From: Methylotenera sp.
GTDB taxonomy: Bacteria; Pseudomonadota; Gammaproteobacteria; Burkholderiales; Methylophilaceae
Assembly: GCA_005791685.1 (NCBI GenBank)
Contig: SXVG01000111.1
Span: 1-14,632, forward strand
Direction: 5' to 3'
DNA length: 14,632 nucleotides
The notes beneath the pieces were generated by a model. The model saw nothing but the letters and a program-made list of their open reading frames with translations. It was not told where the DNA came from and searched no databases. Shown in pieces: positions 1 through 6,286 of this stretch. Both the position numbers and the translations under genes were made by a program. Every line of letters starts with the position of its first letter. Position 1 is the stretch's first letter.

Positions 1-113
1 AATTTGCGGTTTTGCAAATTAGGTAAGAAACGGCGTTTTGTTCTGTTGTTAGCGTGAGAAACGTTGTTGCCCACCATTGGCTTTTTGCCAGTTACCATAC
101 ATACACGTGCCAT
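1..113 (-). CDS. rpmB: 50S ribosomal protein L28, N-terminal part (cut by window edge)
   Basis: Read on the minus strand, the ATG at 113-111 opens a frame beginning [17 protein letters not shown], followed by a basic stretch ([16 protein letters not shown]). This is the typical start of bacterial ribosomal protein L28, a small protein of the large subunit. About 37 residues are visible and the remainder lies beyond base 1. A GGAG ribosome-binding site (read on the minus strand, plus-strand 122-125) lies about 7-8 bases before the ATG. In related genomes rpmB is usually followed by rpmG (L33), which would lie outside this window. The gene is on the same strand as dut, 105 bases away, but has its own strong promoter. 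Identification is secure; only the 3' end is missing. Confidence 0.96.
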   Translation of the reverse strand, partial: MARVCMVTGKKPMVGNNVSHANNRTKRRFLPNLQNRK

Positions 114-153
114 GGTTAAATCTCCAAACTTCTGCTTTTTTTGAAAGACCGCA

Positions 154-183
154 ATTATAGTACGAAAACTAATAATATCTCAA
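154..183 (-). promoter_or_regulatory. Sigma70-type promoter of rpmB
   Basis: On the minus strand, TTGAGA (plus-strand 178-183, 5 of 6 matches to the -35 consensus) is followed after 18 bases by a perfect TATAAT -10 box (plus-strand 154-159). Transcription would start near 147, giving a leader of about 33 bases that contains the GGAG site before rpmB. It is the best-looking housekeeping promoter in the window and allows rpmB expression independent of dut. Confidence 0.8.
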
Positions 184-218
184 GGTAATTATCAATAATA
201 TTTAGGCTTAATTAGCCA

Positions 219-671
219 TCAGTGCTTGCCCGTGCTACCAAAGCCGCCTTCGCCACGTTCGCTGCTATCAAAATCATCGACTAAATGGAAGTCTGCCTGC
301 ACCACAGGCACGATGACCAGCTGGGCGATGCGTTCCATGGGCTTGATTTCAAACGCGGTCTGACCACGATTCCAGCACGACACCATCAATTGACCCTGGT
401 AGTCTGAATCAATCAAACCAACTAAATTGCCCAGCACGATGCCGTGTTTATGGCCCAGCCCTGAGCGCGGCAAAATCAGCGCTGCGTAATAGATGTTGTC
501 TAAATGAATGGCCATGCCGGTTGGAATGAGGGTGGTCTCGCCCGGTTGCAGGGTAATGGGCGCGTCTAGGCAAGCGCGCAAATCCAAGCCGGCTGAACCG
601 GGTGTGGCGTAGCTGGGCATTTGCTGGTGCAGGCGGTCGTCAAGAATTTTTAAATCAACAATAATTTTCAT
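219..671 (-). CDS. dut: Deoxyuridine 5'-triphosphate nucleotidohydrolase (dUTPase)
   Basis: Hydrolyses dUTP to dUMP and pyrophosphate, keeping uracil out of DNA and supplying dUMP for dTMP synthesis; the family is a cytosolic homotrimer. The 150-residue product has all five trimeric-dUTPase motifs in order: [10 protein letters not shown] (24-33); PTGMAIHL (50-57); [10 protein letters not shown] through GLIDSDYQG (68-93), which holds the catalytic Asp90; [19 protein letters not shown] (101-119); and the C-terminal glycine-rich arm [10 protein letters not shown] (139-148). Length is normal. The start is the ATG at 671, preceded by a modest GAGAAG. In many proteobacteria dut directly follows coaBC on the same strand. 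Here both are on the minus strand but a receptor gene on the plus strand separates them, so dut probably needs its own promoter in 672-808; I could not pick a convincing one. Confidence 0.97.
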   Translation of the reverse strand: MKIIVDLKILDDRLHQQMPSYATPGSAGLDLRACLDAPITLQPGETTLIPTGMAIHLDNIYYAALILPRSGLGHKHGIVLGNLVGLIDSDYQGQLMVSCWNRGQTAFEIKPMERIAQLVIVPVVQADFHLVDDFDSSERGEGGFGSTGKH

Positions 672-728
672 AAGCTTCTCAAAAAATACCTATCTTTAAA
701 GTGTGGATTGGTTAGCTTTAGCATTAAA

Positions 729-753
729 CACTAATTTTTAGTGAAAATCACTA
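729..753. promoter_or_regulatory. Three-half-site operator-like array (CACTA / TAGTG / CACTA)
   Basis: In the 137-base region between the divergent dut and receptor genes, the 5-mer CACTA occurs at 729-733, its reverse complement TAGTG at 739-743, and CACTA again at 749-753. They are exactly 10 bp apart, about one helical turn. Together they make two overlapping perfect palindromes: CACTAA-TTT-TTAGTG (729-743) and TAGTGA-AAA-TCACTA (739-753). Placement just upstream of the receptor's candidate promoter fits a regulator site. The regulator is unknown; it is not a recognisable Fur box. The pattern is seen directly; the operator role is inference. Confidence 0.5.
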
Positions 754-776
754 TGGCGCTTCACTTGCGCACCAAG

Positions 777-802
777 TAAAATTCAGCGCATTCTCAGGGG
801 AG
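777..802 (+). promoter_or_regulatory. Candidate -10 box and ribosome-binding site of the receptor gene
   Basis: TAAAAT at 777-782 matches the -10 consensus at 5 of 6 positions. No good -35 box lies 16-18 bases upstream; the hexamer at 17-bp spacing is TGGCGC. Such a promoter may depend on an activator, and the half-site array at 729-753 sits in about the right place. AGGGGAG at 796-802 is a strong Shine-Dalgarno sequence 6 bases before the ATG at 809 and fixes that start. The Shine-Dalgarno is solid, but if transcription starts about 7 bases after the -10 the leader would be only about 20 bases, so the -10 assignment is tentative. Confidence 0.4.
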
Positions 803-808
803 CTATCA

Positions 809-3022
809 ATGAAACAGAATTTAAACTATAAAAAATTAGCCATGCAATTGGCATTAGCCGGGATGGCAGGCGCCGCATTGCCGTCTTTTGCAGCGGATAG
901 CGTCACCGCACCTGTGGTGGTGACGGGTACGCGTGTTGAGCAAAACAGTTTTGACTTGCCCATGTCCATAGACGCAGTCGATGCCGAGCAAATGCAAGAA
1001 GGGCAGCTCAAAGTCAACCTTTCTGAATCGTCCAGTCGAGTGCCTGGCGTGGTGGTTAATAATCGTAACAACCCAGCCCAAGATTTAGCCATTCAAATTC
1101 GAGGGTTTGGTGCGCGATCAGCGTTTGGTGTGCGTGGGGTGCGCTTGTATGCCGACGGCATTCCTATGACCATGCCTGATGGTCAAGGTCAAACCGGTAC
1201 ATTCAATTTGGATACTGCGGCCCGAGTGGAATACCTACGCGGTCCATTCTCAGCGCTTTACGGCAACTCATCCGGTGGCGTGGTACAAATTTTCACTAAA
1301 GCGGGTGAGGAAGATCCTACGCTTAATGGCGGCGCTACTTTTGGTAGTTACAACACTCACCGCGAAAGCGTGGGTTTTAGCGACAGTGGTAACGGTTTTG
1401 ATTACGTGATTAATGCCAATACTTACCGCAGTGACGGTTACCGTGCGCAATCGGATACGCGTCGTGATACGGTCCATGCAAAAATCAATTTTAAGCTTAG
1501 TGAAAATACCAAACTTAGTTTGGTGGCCACAGGCTTAGACCAGCCTAACAATTTGGATCCGCAAGGTTTGGATGCGAGTCAACTTCAAACAAACCGCAGA
1601 CAAGCAGGCACCAATTCAGAACTTTTTAATACGCGGGTTACGCGCAGCCATGAACAGATAGGGGCTATTTTAGAGCATAAGCTTAGTGAGCAAGATGCCT
1701 TGCGCTTCATGACCTATTATGGTCGGCGCGATAATGAGCAGTACCAGTCCGTGTCCATTGCGGCACAAACAACTTCGCCCGGCTTTGAGCGAAACGGTGG
1801 CGGTGTTGCTGTAATCGATCGTAGCTTTGGCGGAATCGATGCGCGCTGGGTACACCAAGGGGAATTTGCAAGTAAACCGTTTAATCTAACGCTAGGGTTT
1901 AATTATGACGAGATGAGCGATGAGCGAACCGGTTATGAAAATTTCACCTCGGGTTCTGGCACGGTTTGTGGCGCTTCCGGCCGAATTTGCGGGGTTAAAG
2001 GTAATTTAAGGCGTGACGAAAGCAATGACCTGAATAATTTTGATCAATATGCCCAAGCCTCATGGGATGTGCATTCAAAACTGTCATTAAGCGGCGGTTT
2101 GCGCCATAGTCGCGTTACTTTCAAAATGAAGGACAGGTACATTGCTACGGGTAATGGTGACGACAGTGGCTCTACCCGCTTCACTGAAACCACGCCCGTT
2201 ATTGGTGCTGTGTTTAAATACAACGATAAAATCAACCTTTTTGCCAATGCCGGGAAAAGTTTTGAAACGCCAACGTTTGTGGAGATGGCTTACAACCCAG
2301 ACTACAATGTATCCGGCTTGAATTTAGCGCTTCAGCCAGCTAAAAGTGATCAATACGAAGCGGGGTTAAAAGCGTTCATTGCAGCTAATACTTTAGTGAA
2401 TGTATCCGCATTTAAAATCGACACTAAAGATGAAATTGTTGTGGCGACTTCGCAAGGCGGCAGAACGACTTATCGTAACGTCCCTTCTTCAGAGCGTAAG
2501 GGCTTGGAGTTCAGTTTGGATAGTCAGTTAGCCAATGATGTGCGTCTATATTTGGCCTACACTTTACTGGATGCTAAATTTACGGAAGCATTCAGTGCCT
2601 GTATTACACCATTCCCTAATGGTTCATCTTGCAGGTATGGCACAGCGGGTGATTTTGAAACGATTGCCTCTGGTAGCAAAATTCCGGGTACTTACAAATA
2701 TAATCTATACGGTGAGACTTCTTGGAAGCATCAAGCCACCGGCTTCAATACGGCTTTAGAAATGCGTAGGGCGAGTGGAAGTAATGTCAGCTTTAATGTG
2801 GCAGACGGTCAAACTGAAAGTTATACCGTTTTTAATTGGCGTGGTGGCTTTAAACAAAATCTGAACAATTGGAATTTCTCGGAATTCGTGCGTGTAGAAA
2901 ATATATTTGATAAAGCTTACGTTGGATCCATACGTGTGGCTGACGGTAATCAACGATTTTACGAATCAGCCCCGGGCCGCAATTGGTTGTTAGGTTTAAG
3001 CGCGGCTTATAGCTTTAAGTAA
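809..3022 (+). CDS. pqqU: TonB-dependent outer-membrane receptor, PqqU (YncD) family
   Basis: A 737-residue TonB-dependent receptor. It has a signal peptide with probable cleavage after SFA (residue 28), a TonB-box-like APVVVTGTR (34-42), a plug domain of about residues 45-165, then a 22-strand-type barrel to the C terminus. Plug segments IRGFG (97-101), DGIPMTMPDGQGQT (116-129) and LRGPFSALYGN (143-153), and barrel segments such as ATGNGDDSG (446-454) and GGRTTYRN (550-557), match what I recall of E. coli YncD, renamed PqqU for its role in uptake of pyrroloquinoline quinone. As in E. coli, a charged residue follows the terminal Phe (SFK here). Cysteine pairs at 387/394 and 598/608 may form loop disulphides. 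It is flanked by minus-strand genes on both sides, so it is probably monocistronic. Its base composition is lower in GC than cstA or coaBC. The receptor assignment is certain; PQQ as the substrate is inferred from similarity. Confidence 0.8.
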   Translation: MKQNLNYKKLAMQLALAGMAGAALPSFAADSVTAPVVVTGTRVEQNSFDLPMSIDAVDAEQMQEGQLKVNLSESSSRVPGVVVNNRNNPAQDLAIQIRGFGARSAFGVRGVRLYADGIPMTMPDGQGQTGTFNLDTAARVEYLRGPFSALYGNSSGGVVQIFTKAGEEDPTLNGGATFGSYNTHRESVGFSDSGNGFDYVINANTYRSDGYRAQSDTRRDTVHAKINFKLSENTKLSLVATGLDQPNNLDPQGLDASQLQTNRRQAGTNSELFNTRVTRSHEQIGAILEHKLSEQDALRFMTYYGRRDNEQYQSVSIAAQTTSPGFERNGGGVAVIDRSFGGIDARWVHQGEFASKPFNLTLGFNYDEMSDERTGYENFTSGSGTVCGASGRICGVKGNLRRDESNDLNNFDQYAQASWDVHSKLSLSGGLRHSRVTFKMKDRYIATGNGDDSGSTRFTETTPVIGAVFKYNDKINLFANAGKSFETPTFVEMAYNPDYNVSGLNLALQPAKSDQYEAGLKAFIAANTLVNVSAFKIDTKDEIVVATSQGGRTTYRNVPSSERKGLEFSLDSQLANDVRLYLAYTLLDAKFTEAFSACITPFPNGSSCRYGTAGDFETIASGSKIPGTYKYNLYGETSWKHQATGFNTALEMRRASGSNVSFNVADGQTESYTVFNWRGGFKQNLNNWNFSEFVRVENIFDKAYVGSIRVADGNQRFYESAPGRNWLLGLSAAYSFK

Positions 3023-3032
3023 GGGTAAGCTA

Positions 3033-3059
3033 TTAAAGCATGCTCACCACATGCTTTAA
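3033..3059. terminator. Perfect 10-bp inverted repeat at the receptor/coaBC convergence
   Basis: TTAAAGCATG (3033-3042), loop CTCACCA (3043-3049), CATGCTTTAA (3050-3059): a perfect 10-bp stem with a 7-base loop. It starts 10 bases after the receptor stop codon, and it contains the last codons and the TAA of coaBC on the other strand. It can fold in transcripts from either side, so a bidirectional 3'-end or terminator role is plausible. Only 4 of 10 stem pairs are GC and no T-run follows on either strand, so it is not a textbook intrinsic terminator. Confidence 0.5.
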
Positions 3060-4223
3060 CAGCAATTCGGCAATCACACTTTTTGGCGCGCGTTCTAAGG
3101 GATGCGCGCCATTTTTGTCTAATAGGGTCACTTGGTTTTCATCGCTGCCCATCGCATCGCTGACTAAATTTGCCACCATGAGTGGCAATTTTTTGGCCTG
3201 GCGTTTGGCTTCAGCATGATCCAATAACTTTTCTGTTTCGGCGGCAAAGCCCACGCAGAATGGCGCTTTAGGCAAGCTGGCAACTTCGGCCAAGATGTCT
3301 TTATTGGGGCTAAGTGCTAGCGTTAAGCTGGCATTACTCTTCTTGATTTTTTCCGCATGCGGCGCACTGGGGCGGTAATCCGCCACTGCTGCCACACTGA
3401 TAAAGATATCTTGATTGCCCACTTCGCCCATCACCGCCTTATACATGGCGTCGCTACTGCTGGCTTTAATGGTGTTAACCGAATCGGGCGCATGCAATGC
3501 GCTGGCGCCGCTCACCAAAGTGACGATTGCCCCCATGTCCGCCGCCACTTGGGCGATGGCGTAGCCCATTTTGCCGCTGCTTAAGTTGGTGATGGCGCGC
3601 ACCGGGTCTATCATTTCCAAGGTCGCACCGGCGGTAATCAGCACGCGTTTGCCGGCCAATAATTTAGGGGTAAAGTGTGCGTTTACTAACCTGAGCAAGG
3701 CCTCGGCTTCTAGCATGCGGCCCAAGCCGATTTCGCCACAGGCTTGCTCGCCACTGGCAGGCCCAAGCAGGCTGACGCCGTCGGCTTGCAATTGCGCCAC
3801 GTTGCGTTGCGTGGCTGGGTTTTCCCACATTTGTTTGTTCATGGCCGGTGCCACCAATAGCGGGCAATCTCTGGCCAAACAGAGTGTGGAGAGTAAATCG
3901 TCGGCTCGGCCTTGCACCAATTTAGCCAAAAAATCGGCGCTAGCCGGCGCCACCAATATGGCGTCGGCCTGCCGTGATAGCTCGATGTGCGGCATGCCAT
4001 TGCGGATGCTGCTGTCCCACATGTCTATGTATACCGGCTTGCCTGATAGGGCTTGCATGGTGACGGGCGTAATGAATTGGCAGGCGGCTTGGGTCATGAC
4101 CACCTGCACGTCGATGTGGGCTTTGACCAATAGGCGTACCAATTCGGCCGCCTTGTAGGCGGTGATGCCGCCGGTGATGCCTAGCACTAATGATTTGGCT
4201 TTTATGGGGTTATTTTTTTGCAT
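3033..4223 (-). CDS. coaBC: Bifunctional phosphopantothenoylcysteine decarboxylase / phosphopantothenate-cysteine ligase
   Basis: Makes 4'-phosphopantetheine for coenzyme A: CoaB joins phosphopantothenate to cysteine and CoaC decarboxylates the product with FMN. With the ATG at 4223 the product has 396 residues, close to the E. coli enzyme. The CoaC half (about 1-185) shows ITGGITAYKAAEL near the start, the catalytic His of MPHIELS (His79), the flavin-site PAMNKQMW (about 126-133) and the active-site Cys162 in ACGEIGLGRM. The CoaB half shows ITAGATLEMIDPVR then ITNLSSGKMG (about 196-220), AVADYRPS and the lysine-rich EKIKKSN (about 291-297). A TTG four codons upstream (4235) is in frame but less likely; neither start has a clear Shine-Dalgarno. 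coaBC is divergent from radC. dut, its usual partner, lies beyond the inserted receptor gene. Confidence 0.96.
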   Translation of the reverse strand: MQKNNPIKAKSLVLGITGGITAYKAAELVRLLVKAHIDVQVVMTQAACQFITPVTMQALSGKPVYIDMWDSSIRNGMPHIELSRQADAILVAPASADFLAKLVQGRADDLLSTLCLARDCPLLVAPAMNKQMWENPATQRNVAQLQADGVSLLGPASGEQACGEIGLGRMLEAEALLRLVNAHFTPKLLAGKRVLITAGATLEMIDPVRAITNLSSGKMGYAIAQVAADMGAIVTLVSGASALHAPDSVNTIKASSSDAMYKAVMGEVGNQDIFISVAAVADYRPSAPHAEKIKKSNASLTLALSPNKDILAEVASLPKAPFCVGFAAETEKLLDHAEAKRQAKKLPLMVANLVSDAMGSDENQVTLLDKNGAHPLERAPKSVIAELLLKHVVSML

Positions 4224-4265
4224 AAGGGTGAACAAATAAGTTTACTATCTTGCTAATGCGTTCAT

Positions 4266-4289
4266 TTTAATACGAAAATCGTTATTAAA
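4266..4289. promoter_or_regulatory. Imperfect palindrome in the coaBC/radC divergent intergenic region
   Basis: TTTAATACGA (4266-4275), AAA, TCGTTATTAAA (4279-4289): the arms are complementary except for one extra base in the right arm. It occupies the middle of the 106-base gap between the divergent coaBC (ATG at 4223) and radC (ATG at 4330) starts, and its AT-rich arms overlap weak -10-like sequences on both strands. It could be an operator or simply two facing promoter elements. No other feature was convincing in this gap apart from AAGGA at 4318-4322 before radC. Confidence 0.3.
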
Positions 4290-4329
4290 GCGCGTATCCC
4301 TTTACTGACTTTGCATAAAGGACTCCATC

Positions 4330-5004
4330 ATGGCGATTACCGATTGGCCACTGGCAGAACGTCCGCGTGAAAAACTGTTGGCACTGGGGGCGCCCGCCCT
4401 GTCCGATGCCGAGTTATTAGCAATCTTTTTACGGGTAGGCGTGGCCGGTAAAACGGCGGTCGACTTGGCCCGCGATTTATTGCAAAGATTTGGCAGTTTA
4501 ACCGGTATTTTTGCTGCAAGCCAAGCGGAATTGTCACAAGTGCATGGCATGGGTTTGAGTAAATGCGTGCAACTGCAAGCCATCTTTGAAATGACTAGGC
4601 GCGCCTTAAAAGAAAAAATGCAAGCGCAAGACGTGTTGAGCTCGCCGCAACAAGTGCGTGATTTTCTCTGTTTGAAATTGGCGCAGTTGCCCTATGAAGT
4701 ATTCACCGTGCTGTTTCTAGACGCGCAAAATAAGTTGATTAGCGCCGATGAGCTGTTTCGCGGCAGTTTGATGCAAACCAGCGTTTACCCGCGCGAGGTG
4801 GTGAAGCGCGCGCTGGATCACCATGCCGCCAGTGTCATTTTGGCGCACAACCACCCCTCGGGTTTGGCCCAACAAAGTCAAGCCGATGAGCTCATTACCC
4901 AACAATTAAAACAAGCCCTGGCGCTAGTGGACGTGCGGGTGTTGGACCATTTTATTGTTGCCGGCAACACAACTTTTTCATTCGCTGAGCGTGGTTTGTT
5001 GTAA
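4330..5004 (+). CDS. radC: RadC/JAB-domain protein
   Basis: A 224-residue member of the RadC family. The N-terminal part (about 1-95) has [12 protein letters not shown] at 6-17, then a helix-hairpin-helix-like region around [14 protein letters not shown]. The C-terminal JAB1/MPN-type metal-binding domain (about 105-224) carries the JAMM signature HNHPSG, with His173 and His175, and Asp186 eleven residues after His175. Length is typical. AAGGA (4318-4322) lies 7 bases before the ATG. The family was named for a proposed DNA repair role that was later questioned; its biochemical function remains unsettled. It is the first of six closely spaced plus-strand genes and is divergent from coaBC, a common arrangement in proteobacteria. 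Only 10 bases separate it from the next gene. Confidence 0.95.
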   Translation: MAITDWPLAERPREKLLALGAPALSDAELLAIFLRVGVAGKTAVDLARDLLQRFGSLTGIFAASQAELSQVHGMGLSKCVQLQAIFEMTRRALKEKMQAQDVLSSPQQVRDFLCLKLAQLPYEVFTVLFLDAQNKLISADELFRGSLMQTSVYPREVVKRALDHHAASVILAHNHPSGLAQQSQADELITQQLKQALALVDVRVLDHFIVAGNTTFSFAERGLL

Positions 5005-5014
5005 ACTAAAAACC

Positions 5015-6265
5015 ATGGAAAATTTAATGGTTGTAGATAACAGGTTATGGCTTAACTTGGCCGTGGCTTTAGGCATAGGGTTGTTGGTGGGGGCCGAGCG
5101 TGAGCGCAGCAAGGGCATGGATGCAGACCGCTCTTTAGCCGGCATACGCACCTTTACCATCGTGGCCTTGCTGGGCGCGGTGAGCACGGTGGTGAGTTTT
5201 TGGTTGCTGATCGTTTCGGTCATTTGTGTCACGGTCTTTGCCGCTTTAGCCTATGCGGTGCGGGTAAACGAACACCCTGGCTTGACCACCGAAATCACTT
5301 TGGTGTTTACCGCTATTTTAGGCGGTTTGGCCATGACCACACCGTCTTTGGCGGCCAGCCTTGCCGTGACCGCGGCCATATTGCTGACGGCTAAAGAGCC
5401 CATCCACGGTTTTATTCGGGTGGCGGTGACCAAAGAAGAGGTGAACGATTTTCTTATTTTGGCGGCCGCGACCCTGATAGTCTTGCCCTTGGTGCCCAAC
5501 GAATTAATCGGCCCTTTTGACGCCATTAATCCGCACAATCTTTGGTTGATCGTCATCTTGGTCATGCTCATTAGCGCACTCGGTCATTTGGCACTGCGGG
5601 CGCTTGGCAGTCGGGTTGGCCTGCCATTGGTTGGGCTGGTATCGGGTTTTATTTCCAGCATAGCGACAGTAGGCGCCATGGGCCAGCGCGCGCAACAAAC
5701 GCCGGCACTGATGGAGGCCGCGGTGGCCGGTGCACTGCTGTCCAGTTTAGCCACTATTTTGCAATTGAGTTTGCTGTTGGGGGCAATACACCCGCCGACT
5801 TTGCATGCTATGTTGGCCCCTTTGATTTTTTCTGGGGTGGCGGTGGCGATGTATGCTTTGGTCATTACCGTCAGTTGCTTTCATAAAGAATGCCCGGAAA
5901 TGGGACAGCCTAGCCAGACTTTCAGTGTTAAAACGGCATTGACTTTGGCGGCCATCATCGCCGTGGCTTTGATGGCCTCGGCCGCACTCAATGTTTGGTT
6001 TGGTCAGGCCGGTTTGGTTTTTGCCTCCATGGCGGCAGGGGTGGCGGACGTCCATGCCGCCGCCATTTCCGTGGCATCGCTGGCGGCATCCCATAGTTTA
6101 AGCGCCAGCAACGCGGTGATGCCTATCTTGTTGGCGTTTACCATTAACACTTTTTCTAAAGGCGTAGTAGCGATGGTCAGTGGCGGCAAGGAGTTTGCCA
6201 AGCAAGTCGTGCCCGGTTTGTTGGTGCAAGTGCTGGCCGCTTGGCTGGGCTGGCTATTCTTTTAA
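5015..6265 (+). CDS. MgtC/SapB family membrane protein with DUF4010 domain
   Basis: A polytopic inner-membrane protein of about 416 residues. The N-terminal part resembles the MgtC/SapB domain: WLNLAVALGIGLLVGAERER (12-31), then AGIRTFTIVALLGA (42-55). The rest is a run of hydrophobic segments typical of DUF4010, including VADVHAAAISVASLAA near the C terminus. I count roughly 11-13 hydrophobic stretches. Its function is not established; MgtC itself is linked to magnesium limitation and virulence in Salmonella, which should not be transferred to this two-domain form. The ATG at 5015, ten bases after radC, is chosen, but an in-frame ATG at 5027 preceded by TGGAAA is a real alternative; a frame extending back to 4955 inside radC is unlikely. 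cstA follows after 21 bases, suggesting co-transcription. Confidence 0.85.
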   Translation: MENLMVVDNRLWLNLAVALGIGLLVGAERERSKGMDADRSLAGIRTFTIVALLGAVSTVVSFWLLIVSVICVTVFAALAYAVRVNEHPGLTTEITLVFTAILGGLAMTTPSLAASLAVTAAILLTAKEPIHGFIRVAVTKEEVNDFLILAAATLIVLPLVPNELIGPFDAINPHNLWLIVILVMLISALGHLALRALGSRVGLPLVGLVSGFISSIATVGAMGQRAQQTPALMEAAVAGALLSSLATILQLSLLLGAIHPPTLHAMLAPLIFSGVAVAMYALVITVSCFHKECPEMGQPSQTFSVKTALTLAAIIAVALMASAALNVWFGQAGLVFASMAAGVADVHAAAISVASLAASHSLSASNAVMPILLAFTINTFSKGVVAMVSGGKEFAKQVVPGLLVQVLAAWLGWLFF

Positions 6266-6286
6266 CATTATTTTTAAGTTTCGTTA

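Noticed and set aside
186..203. AT-rich AATTATCAATAATATT resembling an iron (Fur) box
   Set aside because: The match is loose, and the site lies between dut and rpmB rather than upstream of the receptor, where a Fur site would make sense.
205..217. GGCT-TAATT-AGCC hairpin after dut as a terminator
   Set aside because: Only a 4-bp stem, with no T-run on the minus strand; too weak to call.
756..770. GCGC-TTCACTT-GCGC inverted repeat upstream of the receptor
   Set aside because: GCGC is self-complementary, so this short match is likely chance; the stem is only 4 bp.
672..808. Cobalamin riboswitch in the receptor leader
   Set aside because: The leader after the candidate promoter is only about 20 bases, and no B12-box-like or multi-stem structure is present.
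826..1092. Minus-strand open frames inside the receptor gene, and similar long antisense frames inside coaBC, cstA, dusB and purH
   Set aside because: They lie opposite well-identified genes, have no Shine-Dalgarno sites, and their products show low-complexity composition with no recognisable domain.
3600..3640. CoaB motif reads TAGAT instead of TAGPT as a possible defect
   Set aside because: That position varies in the family (for example TAGGT forms exist as I recall), and all surrounding key residues are intact.
3571..4158. A 195-codon plus-strand frame antisense to coaBC
   Set aside because: It fully overlaps the conserved CoaBC catalytic regions. Its predicted protein is rich in Ser/Ala/Thr with no family resemblance; it is a shadow of the coaBC reading frame.
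4955..5014. Upstream-extended start for the MgtC/DUF4010 gene inside radC
   Set aside because: The extra 20 residues do not resemble the family N terminus and overlap the conserved radC end; the ATG at 5015 or 5027 fits better.
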